A stretch of DNA of 64,000 bases from Maniola hyperantus (Eukaryota > Arthropoda > Insecta > Lepidoptera > Nymphalidae): the NCBI RefSeq assembly GCF_902806685.2, contig NC_048542.1, positions 7,486,533 to 7,550,532 on the forward strand, read 5' to 3'. Below are positions 12,300-23,066 of the stretch, one piece after another. Under the pieces are notes generated by a model that ran no database searches, had not been told where the DNA came from, and saw nothing but the letters and a program-made list of their open reading frames with translations. Within the stretch, counting starts at the first letter, position 1. Each line of letters begins with the position of its first letter. A program made the position numbers and the translations under genes.

Positions 12300-12420
12300 C
12301 CACGGAGACATGAATCTTGACTATCTTGGAACTGTGCACGGACCAGAATATAGTCTTCATATCCTAGGTGACTATCTTGGAACTGTGCACGAACCAGAAT
12401 ATACTTAGTCTTCATGTTAC
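12300..12420. repeat. two-unit direct tandem repeat
   Basis: The block gactatcttggaactgtgca with accagaatat and agtcttcat appears twice, about 55 bp apart, with small differences. Confidence 0.7.
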
Positions 12421-12987
12421 CCTAGGTGAGGAAACCTGCGTACCTGAGAGTTCTCCGTAATGTTCTCAAAGGTGTGTGATGTCTGCCAATCCGCACTTGG
12501 CTAGCGTGGTGGTCTATGGCCATACCCTTGTCATTCTGAGAAGAGACCCATACTCAGTAATGAGCTGCCCCCCGATTGTGTAAGAAAAACGTATTCATCG
12601 ATCGTAATCGACAGCAAATTTTGCCTTTGATTGGTTGATTGGCTGTTTACATTTGTTCACAGCCAATCAAAGGGCAGAGTTCGTACACAATTGGGGGCTG
12701 ATCTGTGAGAGACCGTCACCTAGACTCCTAAGACTCCTGAGACTCCATTCTCATTCAGACAATACCCTGGCAAATAGAAGTCATGCTGTGACGCTACTGT
12801 GCCGGTTATCCAGTACCATGTGACAATTCAATATTATTTCACGGAGACATGAATCTTGACTAACCAACCACAACACATCAATGATTTGATTTGACTATCT
12901 TAGGCGTATGAACCCAAGGTAGGCCATGGCATCGATTTAGAAAAAACACGTTGCGTCACCACTCGCGTCCCATCAACTCTTCAACTT

Positions 12988-13136
12988 CCGTACAGTCAAA
13001 ATTGTACGTCGACTTTTAGAAAGATTCAGACCGGCAATACGTCACATAGGTATGAGTGACGGAGACATCGCTCTACAAAGCCGAAATCTCATTCTAAAGG
13101 TCGATGTAGGTACATTATTTTCTGCCGCGTACTATA
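12988..13136. mobile_element. gtagagcgttgtc MITE, copy 2
   Basis: It has the atgagtgacggagacatcgc, ctctacaaagccgaaat and attttctgccgcgtac blocks; one arm is degraded. Confidence 0.55.
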
Positions 13137-14884
13137 AGTAGTTTTCAGTTACATGTCACTCTAGGAAGCTCCCAGTATTGAATATAGGTATTGCCAAATA
13201 TGCAGCACTTCTCTCGGTCGTCAACCATCCTGACTCATATCTTCTACAAGACAATATAATATTAGAGAACGATAACAGACATTGGTTGCCAGAATGACGC
13301 AGCCGCGCTGGAAGCACGACATTCGAGCAAGGCGAAGTAATCTCTGGCGACATGACTCTTCTGGCAGCTGGCCTAAGGTTAAATTGGGAACTGTGGACGC
13401 AAACTCTTACTAAACTGTAGAATAGTCTTTGGAATTAATATAATACCATCCTATGAAACTATGAAAGTTTAGTTTTGAACCATCCTCATTCAGTCGAATT
13501 CTTGCACTCTATATTATCAATTATCATCGTTCCAACGTGTTGGAGGGACAAATATCTGCCACTGTCACCGTTTCTACGATAAACATGGACCTTGCTGTCA
13601 CTTCCACTTACTGCTGCCAATCTTACTTTAGTTCTTTTACGGATGCCATAATTTTGGGTATCATTCTTTAGAAAACTCTAAACCCTCTTCAAGCGCGATC
13701 AGTGCTAAATGGATTTTATTCAACTTTTCACCAGCAGTAGTGTCCTGAAAAGGATTCCTATATTTATATTAATACTTAACGCCACCCGTGCGAAGCTGGG
13801 TATCTCAGAAAGTATAAAATATAACTAGTACGTAAACATTAATTTATAGCTTGTAAGCCTTAAAGCCTGAAACATACAAAACGCGTAACCGCAGCGGGGC
13901 ACGACGAGAGGACGTAATATTGAACATCGTGTACCATGTGACATGTGAGGCTTATTCCATTATAATCTCACTCACTTGCTCCTTATAGGAGCATAGAAAA
14001 CTTTCGAATTCTTAAGTTAGGAGCATAAAGAACTCCAATGTTCTCTATAATTGAATAAGCCCCATATGAGGTACTTACGCTTTGTTACACATGAAGCACG
14101 TCAAAATGTAATGCATGGGTCGTGAGTCGTCACATAAATATTGGCGTGCAACCGGTCGGTGGCTTAAACGTGCGATTCTCAGTGGAAACTCCAGAGCATA
14201 AAAAATGTAGCCGTCGCGCCGCGCTGTCATCGCTCTGTTTGTTTCAGCCTTAAATATCTTGCCGAATACCGCATCCCTACTACAGAGCCGTGTGGGCTAC
14301 GTGACACACTTTCGCTGGGCCGGTATACTGCTGTAGTACCATTTGAATACCTTGAAGAAATTAATTATATCAGTTTCATCGGGAGGATTCATGGAAGGAA
14401 AATATCTATCATATTCCTTCTGTTTTATGATATTTATCTAAATATCAAAAATTGCCTGATTTTTTCGATCATTGTCATACACATATTATTCAACAAACTA
14501 TAAAAGAAAACCTAAAAAATCATTTGGAATTGCAAAACCAAATTCTTTTATTTTTACAGCAAACAATTTTTCAATATATATTATTCATCAAATAATATTA
14601 ACTCAGCTACTCGTAATATGTCTATAAGATGTTTTGTCACTCTTTTTTAATCGACTGCCCAAAAAAAGTTGTAGTGTTTTCAGAGTTCGTGTATTGTATG
14701 TATGTTTCTTTATTCCACCGTAACTTCTAAATGCCTGAACGGATTTGAATGTACTTAGTAAATGGGTAACTTTAGAATCCATACATCACCCCGAGTGACA
14801 CTGGCAATATTTTTTTTGAAAAAAATTAAATACGGCGTAGGTATAGGCCGTTTGCAAAATTAAAAAAAAAAACTATTATTATTA

Positions 14885-15535
14885 AATTATGTGTAGGTAC
14901 TATCTTTTGACAAAGAGATGCTTGAGAGCTATGACAGGAGCTTTTTACCTAGATTCATGTCAACCATTATTTAAAAAATTACGTATTCTCCCACTTCCGT
15001 GTATGTATATATATGAAATCTGTATCTTTGTGAAACAACATGATGATCTATTTACAAAAGCAAAAGATATTTTTATCCGAGGAATACAAGAAACGGTGAT
15101 AGACTGGTGATTGAACATAGGTTTTACAGTGCATCTTACGGAAAATGTAGTTATGTCATGTGTATAAAAATATTTAATAAACTACCTCCAGGATTACGGG
15201 GATTACCCCTCCAACGATTTAAGAAGGATCTTTTTAAGTGGCTAATAGATAAATGTTTTTATTCAATCAATGAAATGTTGGCACAGTAGGTTAAGCTGAC
15301 TTTTATAATATATATTATATAGAATTAAACTTGACTTAGATTGTAAAAATAATTAATATTTAATGAATTTAACTATGCTAATAATTATTAGAATTTTATT
15401 AATTGTGTTATAATAGAAAAAAATTTGCATGCCAGAAATGGCCGATTACATTGATTCTTACTTACCTTAAAAATTAACTACCATTGTGACATGTATTCTA
15501 GCAAAATAAATGATTTATGATTTATGATTTATGAC
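14885..15535 (+). pseudogene. non-LTR retrotransposon reverse transcriptase, C-terminal end (Jockey/CR1 type)
   Basis: Two frames together give the familiar tail of an insect non-LTR polymerase. Frame one (about 14889-15110) contains SCQPLF-like and CMYIYEICIFVK segments; after a frameshift the second (about 15110-15289) has KIFNKLPPGLRGLPLQRFKK and ends at a stop at 15287-15289. The 3' end has three to four copies of a tgatttatga unit at 15505-15532, typical of 5'-truncated insertions. Not functional: no catalytic core and a frameshift. Confidence 0.75.
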
Positions 15536-16228
15536 CAAACATGCCGTGCAAACCCCAGTTCTTTCGTCAAATTATGTGGCGGTTGTAGTAAATACCTAGT
15601 TATCTAATTATTTTTCATTTGAAATAAAAATGTTGTCGTCTCACAAAGATTTTGCTTTACCCATCTATTTCTTTTTTAATTTGATTAATACAAAATAAAT
15701 CTAGTTTTCGCAAACTAATAGGATAACATGAGTCCAACGAAGTATAAAGATGGCATTAGACCGCAAAGACCTCATTCGCGAAAGTGAGAGTGCTGGGTTG
15801 CGTAACCTGCGCTAAAGTCATGACGCTCTGGTATCGCGACCTCACGATCCACTGTACAAAGTTGTATCTTATTACATCAAGTATAAGGTTTAGATTTTGT
15901 TGAGGGGGGTCAACAGTTAGTGATTCGGCTTGGTTAGGTTATATTTTTATGGAACCATCGCGTAGGATTTTGATGACTCGTTGGATTGTGGGTGGTATGA
16001 AGGTTTAACGACATTTAGGTGTGATAAACATTCAATAATCCGTTAAACCTAATAGAATTATGGTCGAATCAATATTTCTTGATGATAATATTGCGTTGAA
16101 TTTAATTTATTTTATGAAGATATTTTGTTCCTTACAGAATTTTAGTATGAAAATATTATTTTATTGCATTAAATATTTAAGTAGGTAGGTAGTTAGCTTT
16201 GCCTTTCATATGTTTACACTACAGTTAA

Positions 16229-16473
16229 AAAAACCGCTCAAGTGCGAGTAGGACTCGAACACTGAGGGTTCCTTACAATAGTAGGTACAGCATTTTTTTT
16301 CTTTTTGCGATGGAACCACGAATTCACGGTTTTCGGATTTTCTACTTTATTTGTGCTATAAAACATTGCCACCTGCCAAATTTCATGATTCTAGGTCAAC
16401 GGAACCCTACCCTATATGTTTTGATTCTCCAGACGTGACAGACAGACAACGCGAAGTGATTCGTACGACCCTT
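16229..16473. repeat. interspersed repeat, gttccgtacctc family, copy 3
   Basis: It starts aaaaaccgctcaagtgcgag, includes ttcacggttttcggattttc and the gacagacagacaacgcgaag tract, and stops where the palindrome at 16474 begins. Sequence like its other end (cgtacctcaaaagaaaaagg) appears after the palindrome at 16772. Confidence 0.6.
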
Positions 16474-16765
16474 AGGTATGATTCCGAACCACGCTGCACG
16501 CAGCAGCGCTGCCGCAACAGTGCTGTCACCAGCTGTCAGAGTCCTGTCGCGGCCTTATATGACATAACATTCCGAGCTAGGCAGCAATGTAGCGGAACAT
16601 TGCTGCCTAGCTCGGAATGTAATGTCATATACGCTTATACATATGTAATTATAATATGTATAGAGATTGTATGGGGACCAGTAGTGCCGCGACAGGACTG
16701 TGACAACTGGTGACAGCACAGTTGCGGCAGCGCTGCTGCGTGCTGCGTGGTTCGGAATCATACCT
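16474..16765. mobile_element. long palindromic element with a nested hairpin
   Basis: Outer arms 16474-16554 and about 16683-16765 are inverted copies of about 81 bp with a handful of mismatches (ggtatgattccgaaccacg at one end). Inside, 16557-16591 and 16597-16631 form a second hairpin with 35-bp arms and one mismatch, placed off-centre against the left arm. This looks like one foldback inserted into another. Confidence 0.75.
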
Positions 16766-17149
16766 TTACGATTTCGTACCTCAAAAGAAAAAGGAAAAGG
16801 AAATGATCCTCCAAACAGTATTTTCATAAAATAATGCCAATCATTCAATTAAATAAATAACCATAGATATAGAATAATTAGTATACGTAACTAACTACAA
16901 AATATGGCTGTCATTATGAGTCTCACAGTAGGAAAGTGCAAGAATTTCAAAATCTAAGTTACTGAACGCCACTGGAGATTTGACCCTCTTAATTATATCA
17001 CCAAGTGCAATCTCATTGGAATTAACAAGAGAATAACAAAAGCGAGGGCTGAATCTATTTTGGTTAAGTTAGGTTAATGTTAGTTATTGTACAGAAAAAA
17101 AACGAAAGTGACTCTGGTCATTTTTAGGGTTCCGTACCCGCATGGTAAT

Positions 17150-17273
17150 GCAAGTGATATTTAATTTCTTAAAGCACACATAACTTAGAAAAGTCAGAGG
17201 TGCGTGCCTGGATTCGAACCTCCGACCTCACGTATAGGAGGTGGACGTTCTAACCACTAGGCTATCACGGCTA
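17150..17273 (-). repeat. tRNA-derived SINE (family A)
   Basis: Minus strand: agccgtgatagcctagtgg, then a B box ggttcgaatcc at about 17210, then the acctctgactttt body. Confidence 0.65.
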
Positions 17274-17571
17274 CTGTCATACCAGGCACCTATACCAAGA
17301 GTTCAGATCCATAAGATGGTTGCATTTTAATCACTACAACTTAACGATGAGACAGAGATTAGCATACAATCATTATGGTAATACAAATTAGTTGGTCAAT
17401 ACAAGAACCAGTAACCTATGAACCGTATTGTGAGTAACCTTGGGGCTATTTGGGCTATTGTCCTAGAAAAAGGTAAAATAGACAACTACTTTTTGAATTG
17501 ATTGTATATTAAAAAACATGATTTTATATTAAGCTTTATTTTTATTTTACCTAAATGAGCACGAAGGCAGT

Positions 17572-17798
17572 GTAATATTAATTCTCTCACTTGCTCGGAA
17601 TAGGCTACTTTACTGAAGGAAAGATTTCATTATGGAGGACTGTTATCGGGTCTTTACTGGCCGCACGCCAGCAATTTCCAAGAGGACTGTAATGGAAATT
17701 GCTGGGCAGTTTTCAGTTTCATACTGATGACGAGGTTCTTTATGATGTAGACTGACATAAATTAAGTTTTTTTAGGTACACGATTTTATTAATGTTCT
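17572..17798 (-). repeat. about 200-bp dispersed repeat, copy 2 (inverted)
   Basis: Reverse complement of 10588-10795. The internal hairpin ccagcaatttcca / tggaaattgctgg is better preserved here (13-bp arms). Confidence 0.65.
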
Positions 17799-17904
17799 GA
17801 TTTTATTACTATTTTTTAATTTTTGTTTTTATTTAATATATTTTTTATTTTTATTTTTTAATAGTTTTTTTATTTAAGTACCTATTTTGTTAGCCATTAT
17901 ACCA

Positions 17905-18150
17905 TTTTAGGGTTCCATAGCCAAATGGCAAAAAACGGAACCCTTATAGATTCGTCATGTCTGTCTGTCTGTATGTCTGTCTGTCCGTCCGTATGTCACA
18001 GCCAGTTTCTCCGAAACTATAAGAGCTATACTCTTGCAACTTGGTAAGTAGATGTATTCTGTGAAGCGCATTAAATTTTTTACACAAAAATAGAAAAAAA
18101 ACTACAAATTTTGTGGTTCCCCATACTTAGAACTGACAACTGACGCTTAA
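17905..18150. repeat. interspersed repeat, ttccatagccaaatgg type
   Basis: It opens tttagggttccatagccaaa, has a long imperfect (tctg)n tract and continues with ttctccgaaactataagagc. Related starts occur at 20836-21105 and 41230-41458, a sister family of the gttccgtacctc repeats. Confidence 0.5.
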
Positions 18151-18998
18151 CAGGGTGCAGTGGGGGTTACTTGGTGGTATATCCTACTTAGATGCATATT
18201 TTATCACTAGCTATAGATTAAACAGAATAAAACTGCATAAAAAGTAGAGCACCGAATTCTAGTTATATATAAACAGTTACAGAGGCACCTGCTTATGAAC
18301 GGATACAAAACAATCTCTGAATTATTATATAAAACGGTAATGAAGTTATCAAATAGCACGCACACATGAAAACAGTGACCCAAAACCGTGCCTAAAAGAT
18401 GCAAACAATCTTTAAAGTTGATACCAGGGCCGTATTTAAGCCGCACGAATATTTATTATTATGTAACTGTTACCTAATAGATGTATTTATATGCATTTTC
18501 TTTTTTTTAATTTTAAAACTATAAAAACTAGGTTTTTTAACTTTTAATGATTAAAACGAACGTCGTTATTTGCGTTTAAACAATTATATTAAATAATGTA
18601 TACAATACTAGTTGACAAACCCCAGCTTCATTCGTGGTTAACACCTAAACATTATAATCAGACGGTATCCTTATGAAACTTTATCTCAAAAATAAACTAT
18701 GCGCGTACAAATTACATAACAAAAAAATATTTAAATTAGAATAGATTACATCAGGCGCCGGCCCTTTCTATTTCTATTAGTAGCAGGGCCTGCCCTATTT
18801 TAGGGATTGCAACATAGGGGTACACACATGCACAATGACGTAGTTATATGTGTGGTATTTTTATATGTGCGCGTAGATAATATTAGAACGATGGGCTAGT
18901 GCGTTTTTTATTGACTTTGCTGATCGAATCTATTATTGTTAATAATAGATTTTTGCAGGTTTCACTTTCATCATCCATACTTCAATTTATTCATTCAT

Positions 18999-19195
18999 AC
19001 TAATATTATAAATTCGAAGTTTGACTGTTTGTCTGTCCACCTGTATGCTAAGTTTTCAATGAAATTTGGTACTGGGATGCTTGCATCCCGGGGAAGGACA
19101 TAGCCTACTTTTGATTCCGGAAAATTAAAGATATCCCACGGGATTTCAAAAAACCTAAATCCACCCGTACGAAGTCGCGGACATCATTTAGTTTA
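18999..19195 (+). mobile_element. Helitron-like short element
   Basis: actaatattataaattcgaa at the start, then caatgaaatttggtactggg, tcccacgggatttc and aatccacccgtacgaagtcg. Confidence 0.5.
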
Positions 19196-20026
19196 TAATA
19201 GTTTTAATTTGTCTTTTAAGGAAAATAGTCATAACTGCAATTTTTTAAGGCAAAATGAACGGTTTTTGGGTAAAAAGTTAAAAACGCCGTCAAACGACCT
19301 AGCGTTCTGGTATGATGCCGCGCAGGTAGACGTCTTGGTGAAGGCATTCTGCCATGCCCCTAGAGTCTTACTCTAGTGCCATATTCCTTCCAGATAGGTA
19401 CACTTCTTTCGTAGATTACCTCGTCAATTACATTATAGATGAGATCGCAGACAAGTGTATCTTCTTCTGTACTGGGCTTCTTTTCACGTACTTAGACGGA
19501 GCCGTCCACTGTAAAGGAGACAGCTGGTCCGTCAGACTCCAGCCAGCCAAGCTCACTCCAGAAGTCAAACAGGCCCCCAGGTCGGTGAGAGCTACGTCTA
19601 TTTCATCAATAAAAAATGAAAAGATGTATCGAGACTGCAATTCACCAGGTTTCATGGGTAATTACAATTTCAATATCATATCATAATTCATAATACGCAG
19701 GTACTTACTTATTTGTTAGAGAAGCAGGACTCACTATTCTAAGAGGGCCCAGTTTATTTAATGCCTAGCCGGTGTACCTAGTAAAGAAGAGCGCGGCATC
19801 GCGCAAACGCCAGCGCCGCCGCCGCGGCTGACGTGTGTATACTAATAAACACACGTATATATTAAAAATAAATTATAATAAATTATAATAAAAATAAATT
19901 TAAAAATAACACGTTAATAATAAATAGTAACACGTAAATTATAACGTAATAAGTATAAAAGTACGAAGCATTTAATTATAATTTCTCACGAGCTCGTTAC
20001 TCATACTTAAATTACTCGTATCGCAT

Positions 20027-20199
20027 TTTTTTTAAAGAATATTAGCCATGTTAAATGACTAATATTTCCCTTTCCTCTCCAACTAAGCGTCAGGCTTGTG
20101 ATAGGAGTAGGTACGACAATAGTTCAACGGGCGGGGTTTGAACCGACGACCTTTCGGTTTTCAGTCCACTTCTTTATCGGTTGAGCTATTGAGGCTCTA
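20027..20199 (-). repeat. tRNA-derived SINE (family B), near full length
   Basis: Minus strand: gagcctcaatagctcaaccg (A box), ggactgaaaaccgaaagg (anticodon arm resembling tRNA-Phe), ggttcaaaccc (B box), a body ending in an aatattcttt tail. Confidence 0.75.
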
Positions 20200-20720
20200 T
20201 TAGCATTAGCAGCTATAAAAACAATTTTCCACTCGAAGCGGGGATAGCATTTTCTATTCCTTCAGATTTAGGACCTAATTTTTATCTTCTCGTAAAAAAA
20301 TTAATTTTCCTCGGATAAAACGACCTCTACCCATTATTCTAACATAAAGCTTAGTATCTAGCTATATTATTTACTCTTTTCTTCGGAAATTAAGCAGTTT
20401 TTTGAATTGTGTTTCAATTCTTTAAGAATTTTCTTTCATTTCACATGTTTGTACCACAGTTGCAACGACTTCTACAAACTGGTAAAAAACAAAACATCGA
20501 AAGACATTTAAAAAGATATATTCAAGTAAGTGTAGGATTCGATGTTATATCTATCAATTTTAATAACTATTATGCACACAGTTTTGAAATTAATAATTTA
20601 AACTAAACATAGCTGTTACTTATGTAATTAACATGAATGCTATACATTATGTCACGTTTGCATTAATCAGTTAAGTATAACTAACTAATAAGTAATAACA
20701 TTATACTTTTATTGTTATAG

Positions 20721-20832
20721 GAAGTGATATATTTTAATAGCTTAAAGCGCACATAATATAATTTATCATATAGGTCCGAAAAGTTAGAGGCATGTAGGTA
20801 CTTAGGATCAAGCTTCGGACCCCCGATTAGGA
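20721..20832 (-). repeat. SINE family A, degraded
   Basis: Shares agtgatatattttaatagct and the gttagaggcatgtagg region with 17150-17273; the A box is lost. Confidence 0.4.
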
Positions 20833-20835
20833 ATT

Positions 20836-21105
20836 TTAGGGTTCCGTACCCGAAGGGGTACCAACGGGGCCCTATTACTATAAGCCTCCGCTGTCCGTCT
20901 GTCTGTCAGCGGACTGTATCTCGTGAACCGTAATAGGTAGAGAGTTGTAATATGTATGTATTTCTATTGCCGCTATATCAGCAAATAATAAAAATATTCA
21001 GAATGGCTGCCATGAAAATTAAAAAAATAATAAGTGTTATTTCTTATACGATGGTATGGAAAGCTTCGTGTGCGAGTCCGATTCGCTCTTATCCGATTTT
21101 TTTGA
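20836..21105. repeat. interspersed repeat, gttccgtacccg type
   Basis: agggttccgtacccgaaggg, a (tctg)n tract near 20895, atctcgtgaaccgtaatagg, ending with a gattcgctcttatccgattt end. Confidence 0.5.
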
Positions 21106-22451
21106 GAACCGTTAAAAAATATTACTAAGTAGGTATAACTGTTTTTTTTTTAAATCGGAAAGTAGGTACCTACTGTTAGTTACTATCATTACAAATTACA
21201 ATCTAGCCTATAGAGAGGCTAATAAGTAATATTATATTAACCTAAACTTATACCTACACGTACTTATACCTAAGAATCGGTCCATTGACTTATCTTAGTC
21301 TATAGTTAACATACTTTATTGGAAGACACTTTGTTCTTGTGTTCTTTATAGGTATTGCACTAGCAATATGCTTTCACTTTGTTCTATCTAAGTATAACTG
21401 TGATAAACCGAAAAATAAACCACCTTCAAGGACTACTCTAACTGCGTAGCTTAATAAAGTGAACTAGCAGCTTCTATGAAAATGAAAGATCGAAATCAAA
21501 GCCTGAACAGAAATAATTATAAAGACTCGCGCACATTGCAGGGGCGACGAGCCACAGAAATGCAAAGTTGCGCCAAAGCACACTGCGTTGCGGCCCACCC
21601 ATAATGAGTTTTGGGGCGAAATGTACGAACGTGATTCCACAACGATTTTTACAAATTCCAATGCAATGCGTTGCGGTGCAGCCCTTATGTGGGCGAAGCC
21701 TTAGTCTATACTAATAAAAAAAATTATATATCTGTCTATAATTTCGAAATAACTCATATTATGGTTATTTGAATAAGTGTAAACACAGTGTGTCGGAATG
21801 TGTGAACCTATTTTGAGGGGACTTTCACAGACAAGTAGAGGATTAACCTATTAATTAATTAAAATTATAAACCAAGGAGTAACATAGGCTACTTTTTTAC
21901 GGACTTTCAAAAAAGATATTTCCGAAAGTTTTGCGTAATTTTTTTTGCGAAATTATCCCATAAAAAATTTGAAACATAGTTAATTCGATTAATTTTCTGA
22001 TGGATGGATGGATGGATAGATGGATGGAAGTTACATAAAAATATTACTAACGCCACCTAGTAGTGAGTAGTATTAAACAATGCGATGAATTGAGTCATCT
22101 TACGGTGGCTGGCTTTATCTTTTCGTTGAAGAGTCGTCAAGACTCAAGAACTGAAAATTATTATTTTATGTTTCTCTGCTTTATAGATGCCCATTATATT
22201 TTTATCTGTACTATGTTTCCAGAAAATTATAAAAGATGGCATTACTACACATGCAATAATGATAATCTGATGATAATGAATACAACATTGTACAAATGGA
22301 TGAAAATTTAGTGTATACCTACCTAATATATACCTATAAGAGATGGCATTACTACACATTTATGCAATAATTATAATGAATACAACATTGTAAAAATGGA
22401 TAAAATTTAATAAAGAAATATAAAAGTTATAAAATAAAATAATAAAAAATA

Positions 22452-22524
22452 TGTTTCCGCCCGGGATCGAACCGGGGGCCTTCTGCGTGTTAGGCAGATG
22501 TGATAACCGCTACACCACGGAAAC
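22452..22524 (-). tRNA. tRNA-Val-AAC: tRNA-Val (anticodon AAC)
   Basis: The minus strand folds as a complete cloverleaf. The acceptor stem gtttccg pairs perfectly with cggaaac, followed by discriminator A. The anticodon arm tctgc-ctaacac-gcaga presents AAC. The T arm ccggg-ttcgatc-cccgg has a canonical B box. The D arm has an A box (tggtgtagcgg). No intron. Unlike the SINE heads in this window all stems pair, so it should be functional. Confidence 0.95.
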
Positions 22525-23066
22525 TGCTGTAGAGTGTGTTGATATTTCGTTACATTACCTTTTCTACAGCAGAAATTTACATAACTTTTAATAAAAAGAA
22601 ATAAAAAGATAATAAAGTCAAAATAAAAGTTTATTTTTATAATACAATTATTAAAATAACTACTATTTACATGTACTAAGTATAATACTGATTCAACTGG
22701 TTCAGTCACTAGTTGGCTGTGGCCTGTGTGCATCCAAATAAAAACCTTGCGTGTTGGACATCACATTGAATTCAACTAAACAAGGAAACGTAAATAGGTA
22801 TCCGATCTATTTTTCTTCATAAAATACTTTACTTATGTAACATTCTATAATATAATCAATAAGTAGTTATGAAAACAAATAGGTAGGTAGGTAAGTACCT
22901 ATTTCGCCGTAGTTTTCATAAATGCCTCAGGTATACATACTTACTATCGTAAACCTCCTAATGATTTTAAATGACAGGTTCTCTTGGGATCCACCATAGA
23001 ATTAATTTTATCAGTTATCTTTACCTTTAATAGAATACCAAACACAATAGAGCCCAAACACAATAG

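Larger units (their letters stand above)
6691..22451. other. 16-kb stretch without a recognisable host gene
   Basis: No exon of a known family was found on either strand. Contents recognised are SINEs (7361, 17150, 20027, 20721), foldbacks (8481, 10368, 10567, 12988, 16474), an inverted repeat pair (10588 and 17572), a dead non-LTR 3' end (14885-15535), a small direct tandem repeat (12300-12420), and gttccgtacc-type repeats (16229, 17905, 20836). Open frames here are short and overlap these repeats. Positions 6903-6978 and 12425-12570 are SINE-A body fragments. Distal regulatory DNA for C/EBP may lie here but cannot be seen. Confidence 0.5.

Noticed and set aside
16351..16848. Open frames of 120 and 97 aa on both strands
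   Set aside because: They arise from the long palindrome at 16474-16765, which leaves both strands open; no protein similarity.
19354..19686. Overlapping frames on both strands (110 and 75 aa)
   Set aside because: No similarity recognised and no splice context; possibly an old repeat, but unsupported.
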